Assembly (NCBI RefSeq): GCF_001552635.1
Contig: NZ_BCRO01000012.1
Coordinates: 124,001-188,000, forward strand
From: Actinomadura hibisca NBRC 15177
GTDB lineage: Bacteria; Actinomycetota; Actinomycetes; Streptosporangiales; Streptosporangiaceae
Direction: 5' to 3'
Length of the DNA stretch: 64,000 nt
In this document: positions 57,604 through 64,000 of the stretch, in pieces
How the letters are laid out: each line of letters opens with the position of its first letter
Position numbering within the stretch: the stretch's first letter is position 1
The notes under the pieces: generated by a model
What the model was told of the DNA's origin: nothing
What the model saw: only the letters and a program-made list of their open reading frames with translations
The model's database searches: none
Translations under genes and position numbers: made by a program

Positions 57604-58040
57604 CCGGGACGCACGGCGACATCGCCGCCTGGGACGGTGAAACGGCCGCCGAGGCGGAACGCGACCTGCGGGCATGGCGCGTCCGGTACCTGTTCAGCGG
57701 CGGCATCCCCCTCCTGCTCGGCTGGTCGCTGCTCGGCGCGCTGGTCCTGGAGGCGGACTCCCTCCACGGGGCGCTGGGGACGGCCCTCGGCGTGTGGGCG
57801 GTCGGCGGCGTCCTGACCGCGTGGGTCGTCCTGGCGGAACGGATCGTCCTGCCCGCCGTCGGCGCGGCCTGCACTGCCCTGTGGGTGCTGCCGGGGGCCG
57901 TCACGGGCGTCGGCCCGCTGGTGCTGGTCGGCCTGGCTCCGGCCGGCGCCGCCACGCTGCTCAGCTTCCTGAGCAGCGGAAAGAGGCTGCAACGGATCAT
58001 GCGCCCCGCCGACCGCCGGGCAGGCCCGCCGGACGGGTAG
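57600..58040 (+). CDS. Small polytopic membrane protein
   Basis: 146 residues, ATG 57600. About four membrane segments (about 28-48, 56-78, 80-100, 100-120) and a basic end. Coupled to the scramblase-like gene, so the two may work together at the membrane. Family not recognised. Confidence 0.7.
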   Translation: MTGTHGDIAAWDGETAAEAERDLRAWRVRYLFSGGIPLLLGWSLLGALVLEADSLHGALGTALGVWAVGGVLTAWVVLAERIVLPAVGAACTALWVLPGAVTGVGPLVLVGLAPAGAATLLSFLSSGKRLQRIMRPADRRAGPPDG

Positions 58041-58049
58041 GACGCCTCC

Positions 58050-58075
58050 GCCCCCGGAACGATCGTTCCGGGGGC
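58050..58075. terminator. Palindromic terminator between convergent genes
   Basis: A perfect 26-bp palindrome centred on GATC (GCCCCCGGAAC and its complement) lies between the convergent membrane-protein gene and the DUF397 gene. Confidence 0.8.
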
Positions 58076-58120
58076 CGTCAGGATCCTTACGCCAGCCCTG
58101 GAAGCGAGCCATGGTTCACC

Positions 58121-58315
58121 TCACGAATGGAAGAGGTGGTCGGCCAGATCACGCCACTGCGCGCGGGTGAGGGAGAGCTTGGGGCCGTGGGGGTCCTTGG
58201 AGTCGCGGACGGCCGTGCCTTCGGGCAGACGAGCGACCTCGACGCACGCTCCTTGGTCTTGGCTGCGACTGCTCTTACGCCACGTGGCCGCTGTCAGATC
58301 TGGCGATCGGGTCAT
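58121..58315 (-). CDS. DUF397 protein
   Basis: 64 residues, ATG 58315. The DUF397 signature is complete: ATWRKSSRSQDQGACVEVAR followed by VRDSKDP and LSLTRAQWRDL. In actinomycetes DUF397 genes pair with DUF5753/XRE regulators (WhiJ and AbaA-like systems) and modulate their activity. The pair here is in the usual order, the regulator first. Small soluble protein. Confidence 0.95.
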   Translation of the reverse strand: MTRSPDLTAATWRKSSRSQDQGACVEVARLPEGTAVRDSKDPHGPKLSLTRAQWRDLADHLFHS

Positions 58316-58342
58316 GGCTGCGCCTCCTTCTGGACAGCCGAG

Positions 58343-59203
58343 TCACGTCCTCAACAACCCGGCGATCATTTTGATCGTATCCTCGGGGCTTTCCGCCACG
58401 GCGGTCAGCCGCTCGAAGGCTATGCGGAACCGATCAACGTCGGAGGGCTCTTCGATGAAGAGCTCACCCGCGACGTTCTCGACGTACACGGCGTCGGGAT
58501 CGAGGCGTTCAGGGAACTCCAGGATGGTGAAGGGGCCGGTCGTCCCAGGGTGACGCCCCTTTCTGAAGGGAATCACCAGCAGCGTCACCCTGGGAAGCTC
58601 GGCCGCTTCCAGAAGATGTTCCAGTTGGGCGCGCATCACGGTCTCGTCGCCCGCCGGTCGCCGTAGGGCGGCTTCGTCGACCACTGCGAGCAGCCGCAGC
58701 GGGTCGCCACTGGTGAGGATCGACTGGCGAGCGAGTCTGATGTCCACGCGTTGCTCGATCTGCTCCGACGAGATCTCGGCGGGTCCGCTGCGCAGCAGGG
58801 CGCGGGCGTAGTCGGCGGTCTGGAGCAGGCCGGGGATGACGGCCAGCTCGAAGGTCCGCTCCGTCGACGCCTCGGCCTCCAGCCCGACGAAGGTCGTGTA
58901 CGACTCCGACAACATGTCGCGATAGGGGTGCCACCAGCCGCGCTCGCGTCCCTCTCTCGCCCAGGCCATGAGCTGTTCCCGCTGATGCTCGTCGGTCACC
59001 TCGTAGACGTCGAGCAGGTCTTGCACGTCGCGCGGGTTGGGGCGCACCCATTCGCCGCGTTCCATCCGGGTGAGCTTGCCGGCCGCCCAGCTCAGCCGCT
59101 GGGTGACGTCGAGCGCGGTGAGACCGCAGTCCTGGCGGAGCCTGCGCAGTTCGGCGGACAGGCGTCGGCGGCGGAGGGTCGGGCTGCGCCGGGAACTCGA
59201 CAT
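58343..59203 (-). CDS. XRE-family regulator with DUF5753 (WhiJ-like)
   Basis: 286 residues, ATG 59203 with GGAG 6 nt upstream (ATG 59215 also possible). An N-terminal helix-turn-helix (about 10-75) with LRRLRQDCGLTALDVTQRL and KLTRMERG, then the DUF5753 sensor-like domain with TFELAVIPGLLQTADYARAL, VDIRLARQSIL and a C-terminal FIEEPSDVDRFRIAFERL. Such proteins regulate development, antibiotic or lipid genes with a DUF397 partner, which is just downstream. Ligand unknown. Divergent from the HATPase gene, with an inverted TGTCA/TGACA pair (59295-59316) between them as a possible operator. Confidence 0.93.
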   Translation of the reverse strand: MSSSRRSPTLRRRRLSAELRRLRQDCGLTALDVTQRLSWAAGKLTRMERGEWVRPNPRDVQDLLDVYEVTDEHQREQLMAWAREGRERGWWHPYRDMLSESYTTFVGLEAEASTERTFELAVIPGLLQTADYARALLRSGPAEISSEQIEQRVDIRLARQSILTSGDPLRLLAVVDEAALRRPAGDETVMRAQLEHLLEAAELPRVTLLVIPFRKGRHPGTTGPFTILEFPERLDPDAVYVENVAGELFIEEPSDVDRFRIAFERLTAVAESPEDTIKMIAGLLRT

Positions 59204-59395
59204 GGCTGTCTCCATCCGATCACGAGCAGTGAGGAGATCGTAGGGCACTGCGGCGATCCAGACATTCGGACAGCAAAAGGTGGCGAGCAAAGGTTGTCAT
59301 TGCGATTTTGGTGACAGAGCGCCATGATGTCATCACCTCCTGACTTCCGCGTCGGGTTCGCTCGCTTGTCGACCAATACAGGGAGTGATCAACTG

Positions 59396-60004
59396 ATGAC
59401 GCCAGCCCAGCTCTCCTCCGCCCATCCCGGGTGGACCATCTTCCGATCGCGAGGTGCCGCCGGTGATCCCGCCGCCTGGTACGCCACCCGTGACCAGCGG
59501 CTCAGTGACGCCGAGCTCTACCGGGGCGCGGCCGCCACCCTCGCCGCCGACACCCCCGAGGAACTGCACGCCCTACTCGTCGCGCAGCACGACGCCGGGC
59601 CCCTCTCGCCGTCCGACCAGGAGTTGTTCGCCGCCGTCGAGCTGCCCGGCACCAAGGCCGCCGTTCCCATGCTTCGCCGGTGGGTCCGCGCTCTGTGCTC
59701 CGGCTCGTCCCGGCGGGCCGGTGATCTGGAGCTGATCGCCAGCGAGTACGCCACCAACGCCCTCTGGCACTCCGCCAGCGGGCTGCCCGGCGGCCGGTTG
59801 CGCGCCGAGATCCAGCACAGCGCCGACAACGTCCGGCTCACCGTCTACGACGGCGGTCCCATCGGCGTCTCCCAGACCTGGCCCGACGAGCAACTGGACG
59901 AGCACGGGCGCGGTCTCATGCTCGTCGCCGCCTACGCCGACGACTACGGCGACCGTCGCCTGCCGGACGGCCGCCACGTCGCCTGGGCCCTCCTCAACCG
60001 CTGA
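59396..60004 (+). CDS. RsbW-like HATPase, probable regulator partner
   Basis: 202 residues, ATG 59396 with AGGGAG about 10 nt upstream. The first 80 residues are unique. Residues about 95-200 form a HATPase_c_2 domain, with SEYATNALWHSASG (N box), YDGGP and HGRGLMLVAAYA (G boxes), as in anti-sigma/serine-kinase-like RsbW proteins found in WhiJ-type clusters. It would bind ATP and a protein partner. It converges on the DUF574 methyltransferase gene with no gap. Confidence 0.88.
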   Translation: MTPAQLSSAHPGWTIFRSRGAAGDPAAWYATRDQRLSDAELYRGAAATLAADTPEELHALLVAQHDAGPLSPSDQELFAAVELPGTKAAVPMLRRWVRALCSGSSRRAGDLELIASEYATNALWHSASGLPGGRLRAEIQHSADNVRLTVYDGGPIGVSQTWPDEQLDEHGRGLMLVAAYADDYGDRRLPDGRHVAWALLNR

Positions 60005-60832
60005 CTACGCGGGCTTGCGGAAGACGCCGCCGTACTCGTACAGCCCCTTGTGCTTCTCGGTCGCCCCGATGTACGGCATCAGCTCCGGGTCGACCTGCGG
60101 CAGCGGCGGCTGGTCCGGGTCGGGACGCCAGTCGTCCACGTCCACCAGGCCGGGCTCGACCGGCTCCAGGCCCTCGAACAGTTCGGCGATCTCGGTGCGG
60201 CTGCGGGTCTGCCAGGGCACCCCGGCCGCGTTCATGCGGGCCTGGAGCGCGGCGCCGCGCTCGACGTCGTCGGCCATCGCCTGCGTGAACGCCAGGTGGC
60301 TGCCGGGCGCGGCCCGGTCGATGACCGAGTGCAGGACGCGGCGCGGATCGTCCTCGTCGCGCAGGTGGTGGCCGACCGACAGGTACAGCACCGCCAGCGG
60401 CTGCGACAGGTCGAGCAGGCGGGTGACCTCCTCGCTGGCGAGGATCGCCTCGGGGTCGCGCAGGTCGGCGGTGATGATCGTGGTGGACTCGTCGTCGCTG
60501 AGCAGGGCGCGGGCGTGGGCCAGCACGATGGGGTCGATGTCGACGTAGACGACGCGGGACTCGGGCGCGAACCGCTGCGCGACCTGGTGCACGTTCTCGT
60601 TGGTCGGCAGCCCGCAGCCCATGTCGAGGAACTGGCGGATGCCCGCCTTCTGGACCAGGTGGCGCACCGCGCGGTAGAGGAACAGGCGGTTCTGCCGGGT
60701 GACGTCCACGGTCTCGGGGAAATCGGGCAGGTTCATCATCGCGAACTTGCGGTCGATCTCGTAGTTGTCCTTGCCGCCGAGATACCAGCCGTAGAGGCGG
60801 GCGGAGGTGGGAACGTCGGTCGGGATGTCCAT
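60005..60832 (-). CDS. DUF574 SAM-dependent methyltransferase family protein
   Basis: 275 residues, ATG 60832 with GGGG upstream (ATG 60844 possible). The family pattern is plain: SARLYGWYLGGKDNYEIDR, QFLDMGCGLPTNENVHQVAQ and VVYVDIDPIVLAHARALL (SAM-binding region), then LAVLYLSVGHHLRD. DUF574 proteins are numerous in filamentous actinomycetes, often beside WhiJ-type clusters, and their substrates are unknown. Intact GxG-type SAM site (DMGCG). Confidence 0.93.
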   Translation of the reverse strand: MDIPTDVPTSARLYGWYLGGKDNYEIDRKFAMMNLPDFPETVDVTRQNRLFLYRAVRHLVQKAGIRQFLDMGCGLPTNENVHQVAQRFAPESRVVYVDIDPIVLAHARALLSDDESTTIITADLRDPEAILASEEVTRLLDLSQPLAVLYLSVGHHLRDEDDPRRVLHSVIDRAAPGSHLAFTQAMADDVERGAALQARMNAAGVPWQTRSRTEIAELFEGLEPVEPGLVDVDDWRPDPDQPPLPQVDPELMPYIGATEKHKGLYEYGGVFRKPA

Positions 60833-60944
60833 GCGCTGCCCCATCCGGCCAGAAGATCTTGAGACGGCACGAAAGTACCAGCGGGCCGGGCTTTTGGCGG
60901 GATGTTCCCCTTTTCGGGGGCCTTGATCCGCGGGTGTCAGACCG

Positions 60945-61049
60945 TTGGCGGGCGAGTTCACCGTCAACACCTTCCAGTCCGCGCTGAGCGCCCTGACCCG
61001 GTGCTTCGCCGCGGTGATCGTGGACTGCGGCGCGGGCATCCTGACCGAG
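60945..61049 (+). pseudogene. Fragment of a ParA/MinD-like ATPase
   Basis: About 33 codons read GEFTVNTFQSALSALTR followed by VIVDCGAGILTE, which recalls the middle of actinobacterial MinD-like (SAE/ESX-linked) ATPases with the conserved DCG of the deviant Walker B region. No Walker A, no frame continuation and no ribosome site, so it is a leftover of a deleted gene. Seen as a scar between two intact genes. Confidence 0.5.
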
Positions 61050-61212
61050 CGGCACCTGTTACCCCGACGGCACCCCGGACGCGCCGGTCCGCTTCGGGTG
61101 CGGGCAGAGTGCCGTCGACCAGTGCCCTGATGAGCCGGAGCTGTTCGTGGGTGTTGCTGCCCGGGGGCACCTCGCCGGGGGTCCGCCACGTGATCTGGGT
61201 CGCATGCGGCAT
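60964..61212 (-). CDS. Short, probably truncated gene
   Basis: 82 residues, ATG 61212 with AGGAG 7 nt upstream. The first 45 residues (TQITWRTPGEVPPGSNTHEQ, then LRLIRALVDGTL) look like a genuine N-terminus with an amphipathic helix; the rest is a low-complexity Arg/Ser tail that runs over the ParA-like fragment on the other strand. Probably a colicin-immunity-like or other small gene truncated by the same deletion. Family not certain. Confidence 0.4.
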   Translation of the reverse strand: MPHATQITWRTPGEVPPGSNTHEQLRLIRALVDGTLPAPEADRRVRGAVGVTGAARSGCPRRSPRSPRRSTGSGRSARTGRC

Positions 61213-61302
61213 GAGGTCGCTCCTGCCGGGTAGAGGGCGCGCGGGGTTGGATGTGGAGACAGGGTCCGCCGGACGGGTGAGTCCGGCGGGCCCTGCGGGG
61301 TC

Positions 61303-62661
61303 TCAGGGCCAGTCGCGCTTCAGCGTCAGGTCCCACGGCGTCAGCGTCCACGGGCCGTACGGGTCGGCCGCCAGGTGCGCCACCGCCTTCTCGTGGTCGG
61401 CCTGCGACGCCCCGCCCGACCACAGCAGGCGGCCCTGGAGGTAGCACGTCGCCAGGTCCTGCCAGGAGGTGTAGCGGCGCTGGATGTCCAGCGCCAGCGG
61501 CAACATCCGGTCCCAGCAGTACTGCTCGGTCAGCCAGCCCGCCAGGTGGCCCAGCCGGTACAGGAGCAGGGCGCGGCTGTAGTCCCAGATCAGGAAGCGG
61601 CCCACGTTCGCGCGCAGCGCCGGGTCGTCGGCCAGCAGCTTGAGGCGGTGCAGCTCCTCGGCCGCGTGGTCGCGGTCGTTGAACAGGCCGTGCAGGAACG
61701 CCGCCAGCTCCGCCCCCTCGGGGCTCGCGTCCGCGCCCGGCTCGTCGCGCAGCAGGGACGGCACCAGCTTGGCGTACACCTCGCCCACCACCCCGTAGCG
61801 CACGCGGACGAGCGCCACCAGGCGCTCCACGAACGGCGGCTCCATGCGCTCGTGCGCGATCATGCCGTCCACCTCGCGCAGCAGCCGCCCGTACTCCTCG
61901 CGCTCGGCCTCCGCGCGGTCGGCCAGGTCGGCGTCCTGCACGAAACCGGCCCGGTGGCCGTCCTGCACCAGCCAGTTGACGGCGGGCAGCAGCTGGTCGA
62001 GGTCGTCGATGTCCCACGGCTCGCGCAGCAGCCGGTGGGCGGTGTCCCGGTCGGCCTCGGAGGCCGCGCCCAGCCGGTCCAGCGGCAGGCCGTTGGCGAC
62101 CGCGCCGGGCGCGGCGGCCCCGATGATCCAGCGCTGCACGGGGGTCAGCTCGCGCCGCGACAGCAGCGCCCACAACCCCTGCCGGAAACGTTCGGCGCAC
62201 GCGGCCTCCTGCTCGCCGAACTCGACCAGGTCCACGCGCAGCGCCGGGTGGTCCAGCCGCAGCCGGTAGGAGATCAGGCCCTTGCGCAGCACCAGGTGCT
62301 CGGGCCGCAGGTCGGCGAACGGGACCGCGACCGGGCCCCGCGCGACCTCGCGGGCGGCGGGCCGCACCTCCACCTCCGGGCGCGTCGAGACCGCCACCGC
62401 GACCAGCGCGACCAGCAGCACCACCGCCAGGCCGAGCATGACCGTGCCGGACGCGAGCGTCACCGTGGCCGGGCCCTCCAGGCCCAGCAGCGCGAGCAGC
62501 CCGCCCACCAGCAGCACCAGCACGCCGAGGAGCCCGGATGCGACCGTCCACACCGCGAGCCGCAGCGGCGCGCCCCGGAACCGCAACACGCCGTCGACCG
62601 CCCGCACATCGCCCTCGGCCAGGCTGCCTGCGACGGCCTTCGCGAGTGCTTCGGGCTCCAT
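61303..62661 (-). CDS. DUF1266 membrane protein
   Basis: 452 residues, ATG 62661. Two membrane segments (about 35-58 and 65-90) are followed by a large cytoplasmic domain. The region around LLREPWDIDDLDQLLPAVNW and the C-terminal WDYSRALLLYRLGHLAGWLT matches DUF1266, a family of unknown function. The middle holds acidic/helical repeats. No enzyme motif. It is monocistronic. Confidence 0.8.
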   Translation of the reverse strand: MEPEALAKAVAGSLAEGDVRAVDGVLRFRGAPLRLAVWTVASGLLGVLVLLVGGLLALLGLEGPATVTLASGTVMLGLAVVLLVALVAVAVSTRPEVEVRPAAREVARGPVAVPFADLRPEHLVLRKGLISYRLRLDHPALRVDLVEFGEQEAACAERFRQGLWALLSRRELTPVQRWIIGAAAPGAVANGLPLDRLGAASEADRDTAHRLLREPWDIDDLDQLLPAVNWLVQDGHRAGFVQDADLADRAEAEREEYGRLLREVDGMIAHERMEPPFVERLVALVRVRYGVVGEVYAKLVPSLLRDEPGADASPEGAELAAFLHGLFNDRDHAAEELHRLKLLADDPALRANVGRFLIWDYSRALLLYRLGHLAGWLTEQYCWDRMLPLALDIQRRYTSWQDLATCYLQGRLLWSGGASQADHEKAVAHLAADPYGPWTLTPWDLTLKRDWP

Positions 62662-62811
62662 GGCCAGGACCTTAACCCATCACCTTTACGGAGATCATCA
62701 CCTCTTTTCAGGAGATGCGGGCCGGGGACGAGAGGAACGGAAGGGACCGATGCCCCGTCTGATCGGTAAGGTGCGGAAACCCCGCGCCGACCCCCGGATG
62801 AGGAAGCCGAG

Positions 62812-63576
62812 TTGACCCCACCCCCGTCCGGCGGTCCGTACCCGCCGCCCCTCGGCCAGCCTCCGCCCGTCTACCCGCCGCCCGGCCCGCCGCCGCCGCC
62901 GTCGGGCGGCGGCGGAGCGTTGGTCATCGCGGGGGTGACGGCGGCGGTCCTGGTCGTGGTCGGCGGCGGCTACCTGCTGGTGTCGGGCGGCGACGACGAC
63001 GCCCGGCCCGGCCGCCGGATCGTCACCTCGCGGCTGCCGGTCCCGCCCGCCCGCGCCGTGCCGACGCCCGCCACCGCGCCGGCCCCCGGCCGGCCCAGGA
63101 CGAGGATCACGGTGCGGGACGGCTTCCTGGGCGACCCCGTCCGGATCGGCCCGGCCACCTACCGGCGGTCGGGCCGCTGGACGCGGCCCTGCGCCTCGAT
63201 CGCCAAGCCCGCCCTGCGGACCCTGCTGCGCAGGACCCCCTGCGTCGCCGCCGCGCAGGGCGCGACGTACCGGGCGCCGGACGGCCGCAGCCGCGTGCAG
63301 CTCACGCTCCTGGCGTTCGCCGACCAGGCGCAGGCCAGGAGCGTGTCCCGGGCCGTCAACTCCAGCGTGGCCCCGGTCATCCGCGTCGCCCGCGGCGCCG
63401 AGCCCGGCCACTGGTGGTCCACCTCGTACGTGGGCAGCCACGTGCTGGTGCGCCAGTCGTTCCGCGACGGCTCCGGCTACCCGGGGACGCGCACCGGGCC
63501 CGCGCAGACCCACGGCGACGCGCTGATCCGCCGCATGCACGCCGAGCTGGTCGGCCTCTACCGCCGGCCGGACTGA
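62812..63576 (+). CDS. Membrane-anchored protein with Pro-rich N-terminus
   Basis: 254 residues, TTG 62812 with AGGAAG upstream. Pro/Gly-rich cytoplasmic start (about 1-35), one membrane segment (about 37-57), a Pro/Thr spacer and an extracellular domain (about 95-250) with two Cys (PCASIAKPA and TPCVAAAQGA) that could form a disulfide. The end GHWWSTSYVGSHVLVRQSFR is conserved-looking. Function unknown; resembles many actinomycete surface proteins of this layout. Confidence 0.75.
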   Translation: MTPPPSGGPYPPPLGQPPPVYPPPGPPPPPSGGGGALVIAGVTAAVLVVVGGGYLLVSGGDDDARPGRRIVTSRLPVPPARAVPTPATAPAPGRPRTRITVRDGFLGDPVRIGPATYRRSGRWTRPCASIAKPALRTLLRRTPCVAAAQGATYRAPDGRSRVQLTLLAFADQAQARSVSRAVNSSVAPVIRVARGAEPGHWWSTSYVGSHVLVRQSFRDGSGYPGTRTGPAQTHGDALIRRMHAELVGLYRRPD

Positions 63577-63829
63577 CCCTCCGACGGGGCCGCCGAGGTC
63601 GCGGTCGGCGCCGTGCCGGACGCGGTAGACCAGGGTGGGGTGGGCGCCGATCGGCGCGGCGGGCCGGGTGGTGAAACCGGGCGCGTGGTCGCGGGCGTCG
63701 GGCACCGGCGCGAACGTGCCGCCGGCCCGGAGCGGCGGCCGCCGGCCCTGTCCGAAGAGATGACTTTCCGGTGTCTGCCGTGGCGCATGTCCCATGTGTG
63801 CTGAAATGTTACGGATGCAGCGATCAGTC
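63577..63829. other. Gap before the last gene
   Basis: About 250 bp without a supported gene. Short frames exist on both strands but have no ribosome site. No obvious terminator or repeat. Confidence 0.5.
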
Positions 63830-64000
63830 ATGCCGCCGCACGGCCGTCCCGAGCCGCGCGCGCCGCAGCCGCGCGGGCCGTGGGGCCCCGGCGCCCCGAC
63901 CGGGCCGCAGCCGCAGCCACCGGTCCGGGGGCGCGGCTGGCGCGCGCTCGGCGTCACCTCGATCGTGCTGTCGGTGCTGCTGGTGGCCGGGAGCATCGGC
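63830..64000 (+). CDS. N-terminal part of a membrane protein, cut by window end
   Basis: 57 residues to the edge, from ATG 63830 (ATG 63815 and 63806 are in frame). The start is Pro/Arg/Gly-rich (MPPHGRPEPRAPQPR, then PTGPQPQPP), followed by the first membrane segment (WRALGVTSIVLSVLLVAGSIG). This layout is common in LytR-like, secretion and surface proteins of actinomycetes; the visible part is not enough to decide. Incomplete at the 3' end. Confidence 0.6.
   Translation, partial: MPPHGRPEPRAPQPRGPWGPGAPTGPQPQPPVRGRGWRALGVTSIVLSVLLVAGSIG

Overview
The window is high-GC actinobacterial DNA. Protein families such as GlnR, MshD, the SCO5389 family, DUF397/DUF5753 pairs and DUF574 methyltransferases point to a filamentous actinomycete, probably order Streptosporangiales (an Actinomadura-like genus); the genus is inference. 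Most genes are tightly packed with ATGA or GTGA overlaps.

Positions 1 to about 10,695 are the right-hand part of an actinomycete integrative and conjugative element (AICE) inserted at the 3' end of a tRNA-Lys(TTT) gene (10651-10723, minus strand). Its left end lies outside the window. From left to right it has a cut-off ORF, several very small proteins with zinc-ribbon-like Cys pairs, a DUF2637 membrane protein with a C-terminal helix-turn-helix, an FtsK/TraSA DNA translocase, a CTAG-rich dyad, two more Cys-rich small proteins, a DpdA/TGT-like deazaguanine DNA-modification protein, a Prim-Pol replication initiator with a DUF3631 ATPase, a palindromic iteron array (likely origin), Xis and Int. 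Three copies of one hairpin element (960-1027, 5145-5206, 8934-8984) share an almost identical 19-nt loop and a 12-nt tail, while the outer stem differs in sequence and stays paired. I know of no description of this element; it is the best novelty candidate here.

Positions 10,782 to 33,600 are chromosomal: a P450/TenA pair, a thioesterase, an ADP-ribosylglycohydrolase, an NlpC/P60 cell-wall hydrolase behind a probable c-di-AMP (ydaO-type) riboswitch plus a decayed copy of it, a secreted GH1 enzyme, a SCO5389-family gene behind a Zur-box-like palindrome, a nucleotidyltransferase-BON-phosphoesterase operon, topoisomerase IB, two SDRs and an enoyl-CoA hydratase, a two-component system next to an HtrA protease with shared 11-nt-spaced direct repeats, MpaB-like oxygenase, ArfB, peptide deformylase, a DivIVA-like coiled-coil protein and a gamma carbonic anhydrase.

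Positions 33,600 to 48,000 hold a 1276-residue AAA ATPase and a phosphate region: Pit accessory protein plus Pit permease, a secreted 5'-nucleotidase, MshD, pstSCAB behind PHO boxes, and GlnR. Positions 48,000 to 53,130 hold a MoaD/ThiS-like protein, a DUF2993 protein, a SigL-type ECF sigma/anti-sigma pair with an apparent autoregulated promoter, a membrane thioredoxin-like protein and a sulfur operon (leaderless Cys leader peptide, DUF4395, rhodanese, DUF1416).

From 53,200 to the end are mostly poorly characterised membrane and secreted proteins, three similar overlapping small membrane-anchored genes, a WhiJ-like regulatory cluster (DUF397, XRE-DUF5753, HATPase, DUF574 methyltransferase), a scar with two gene fragments, a DUF1266 protein and a gene cut by the window end.
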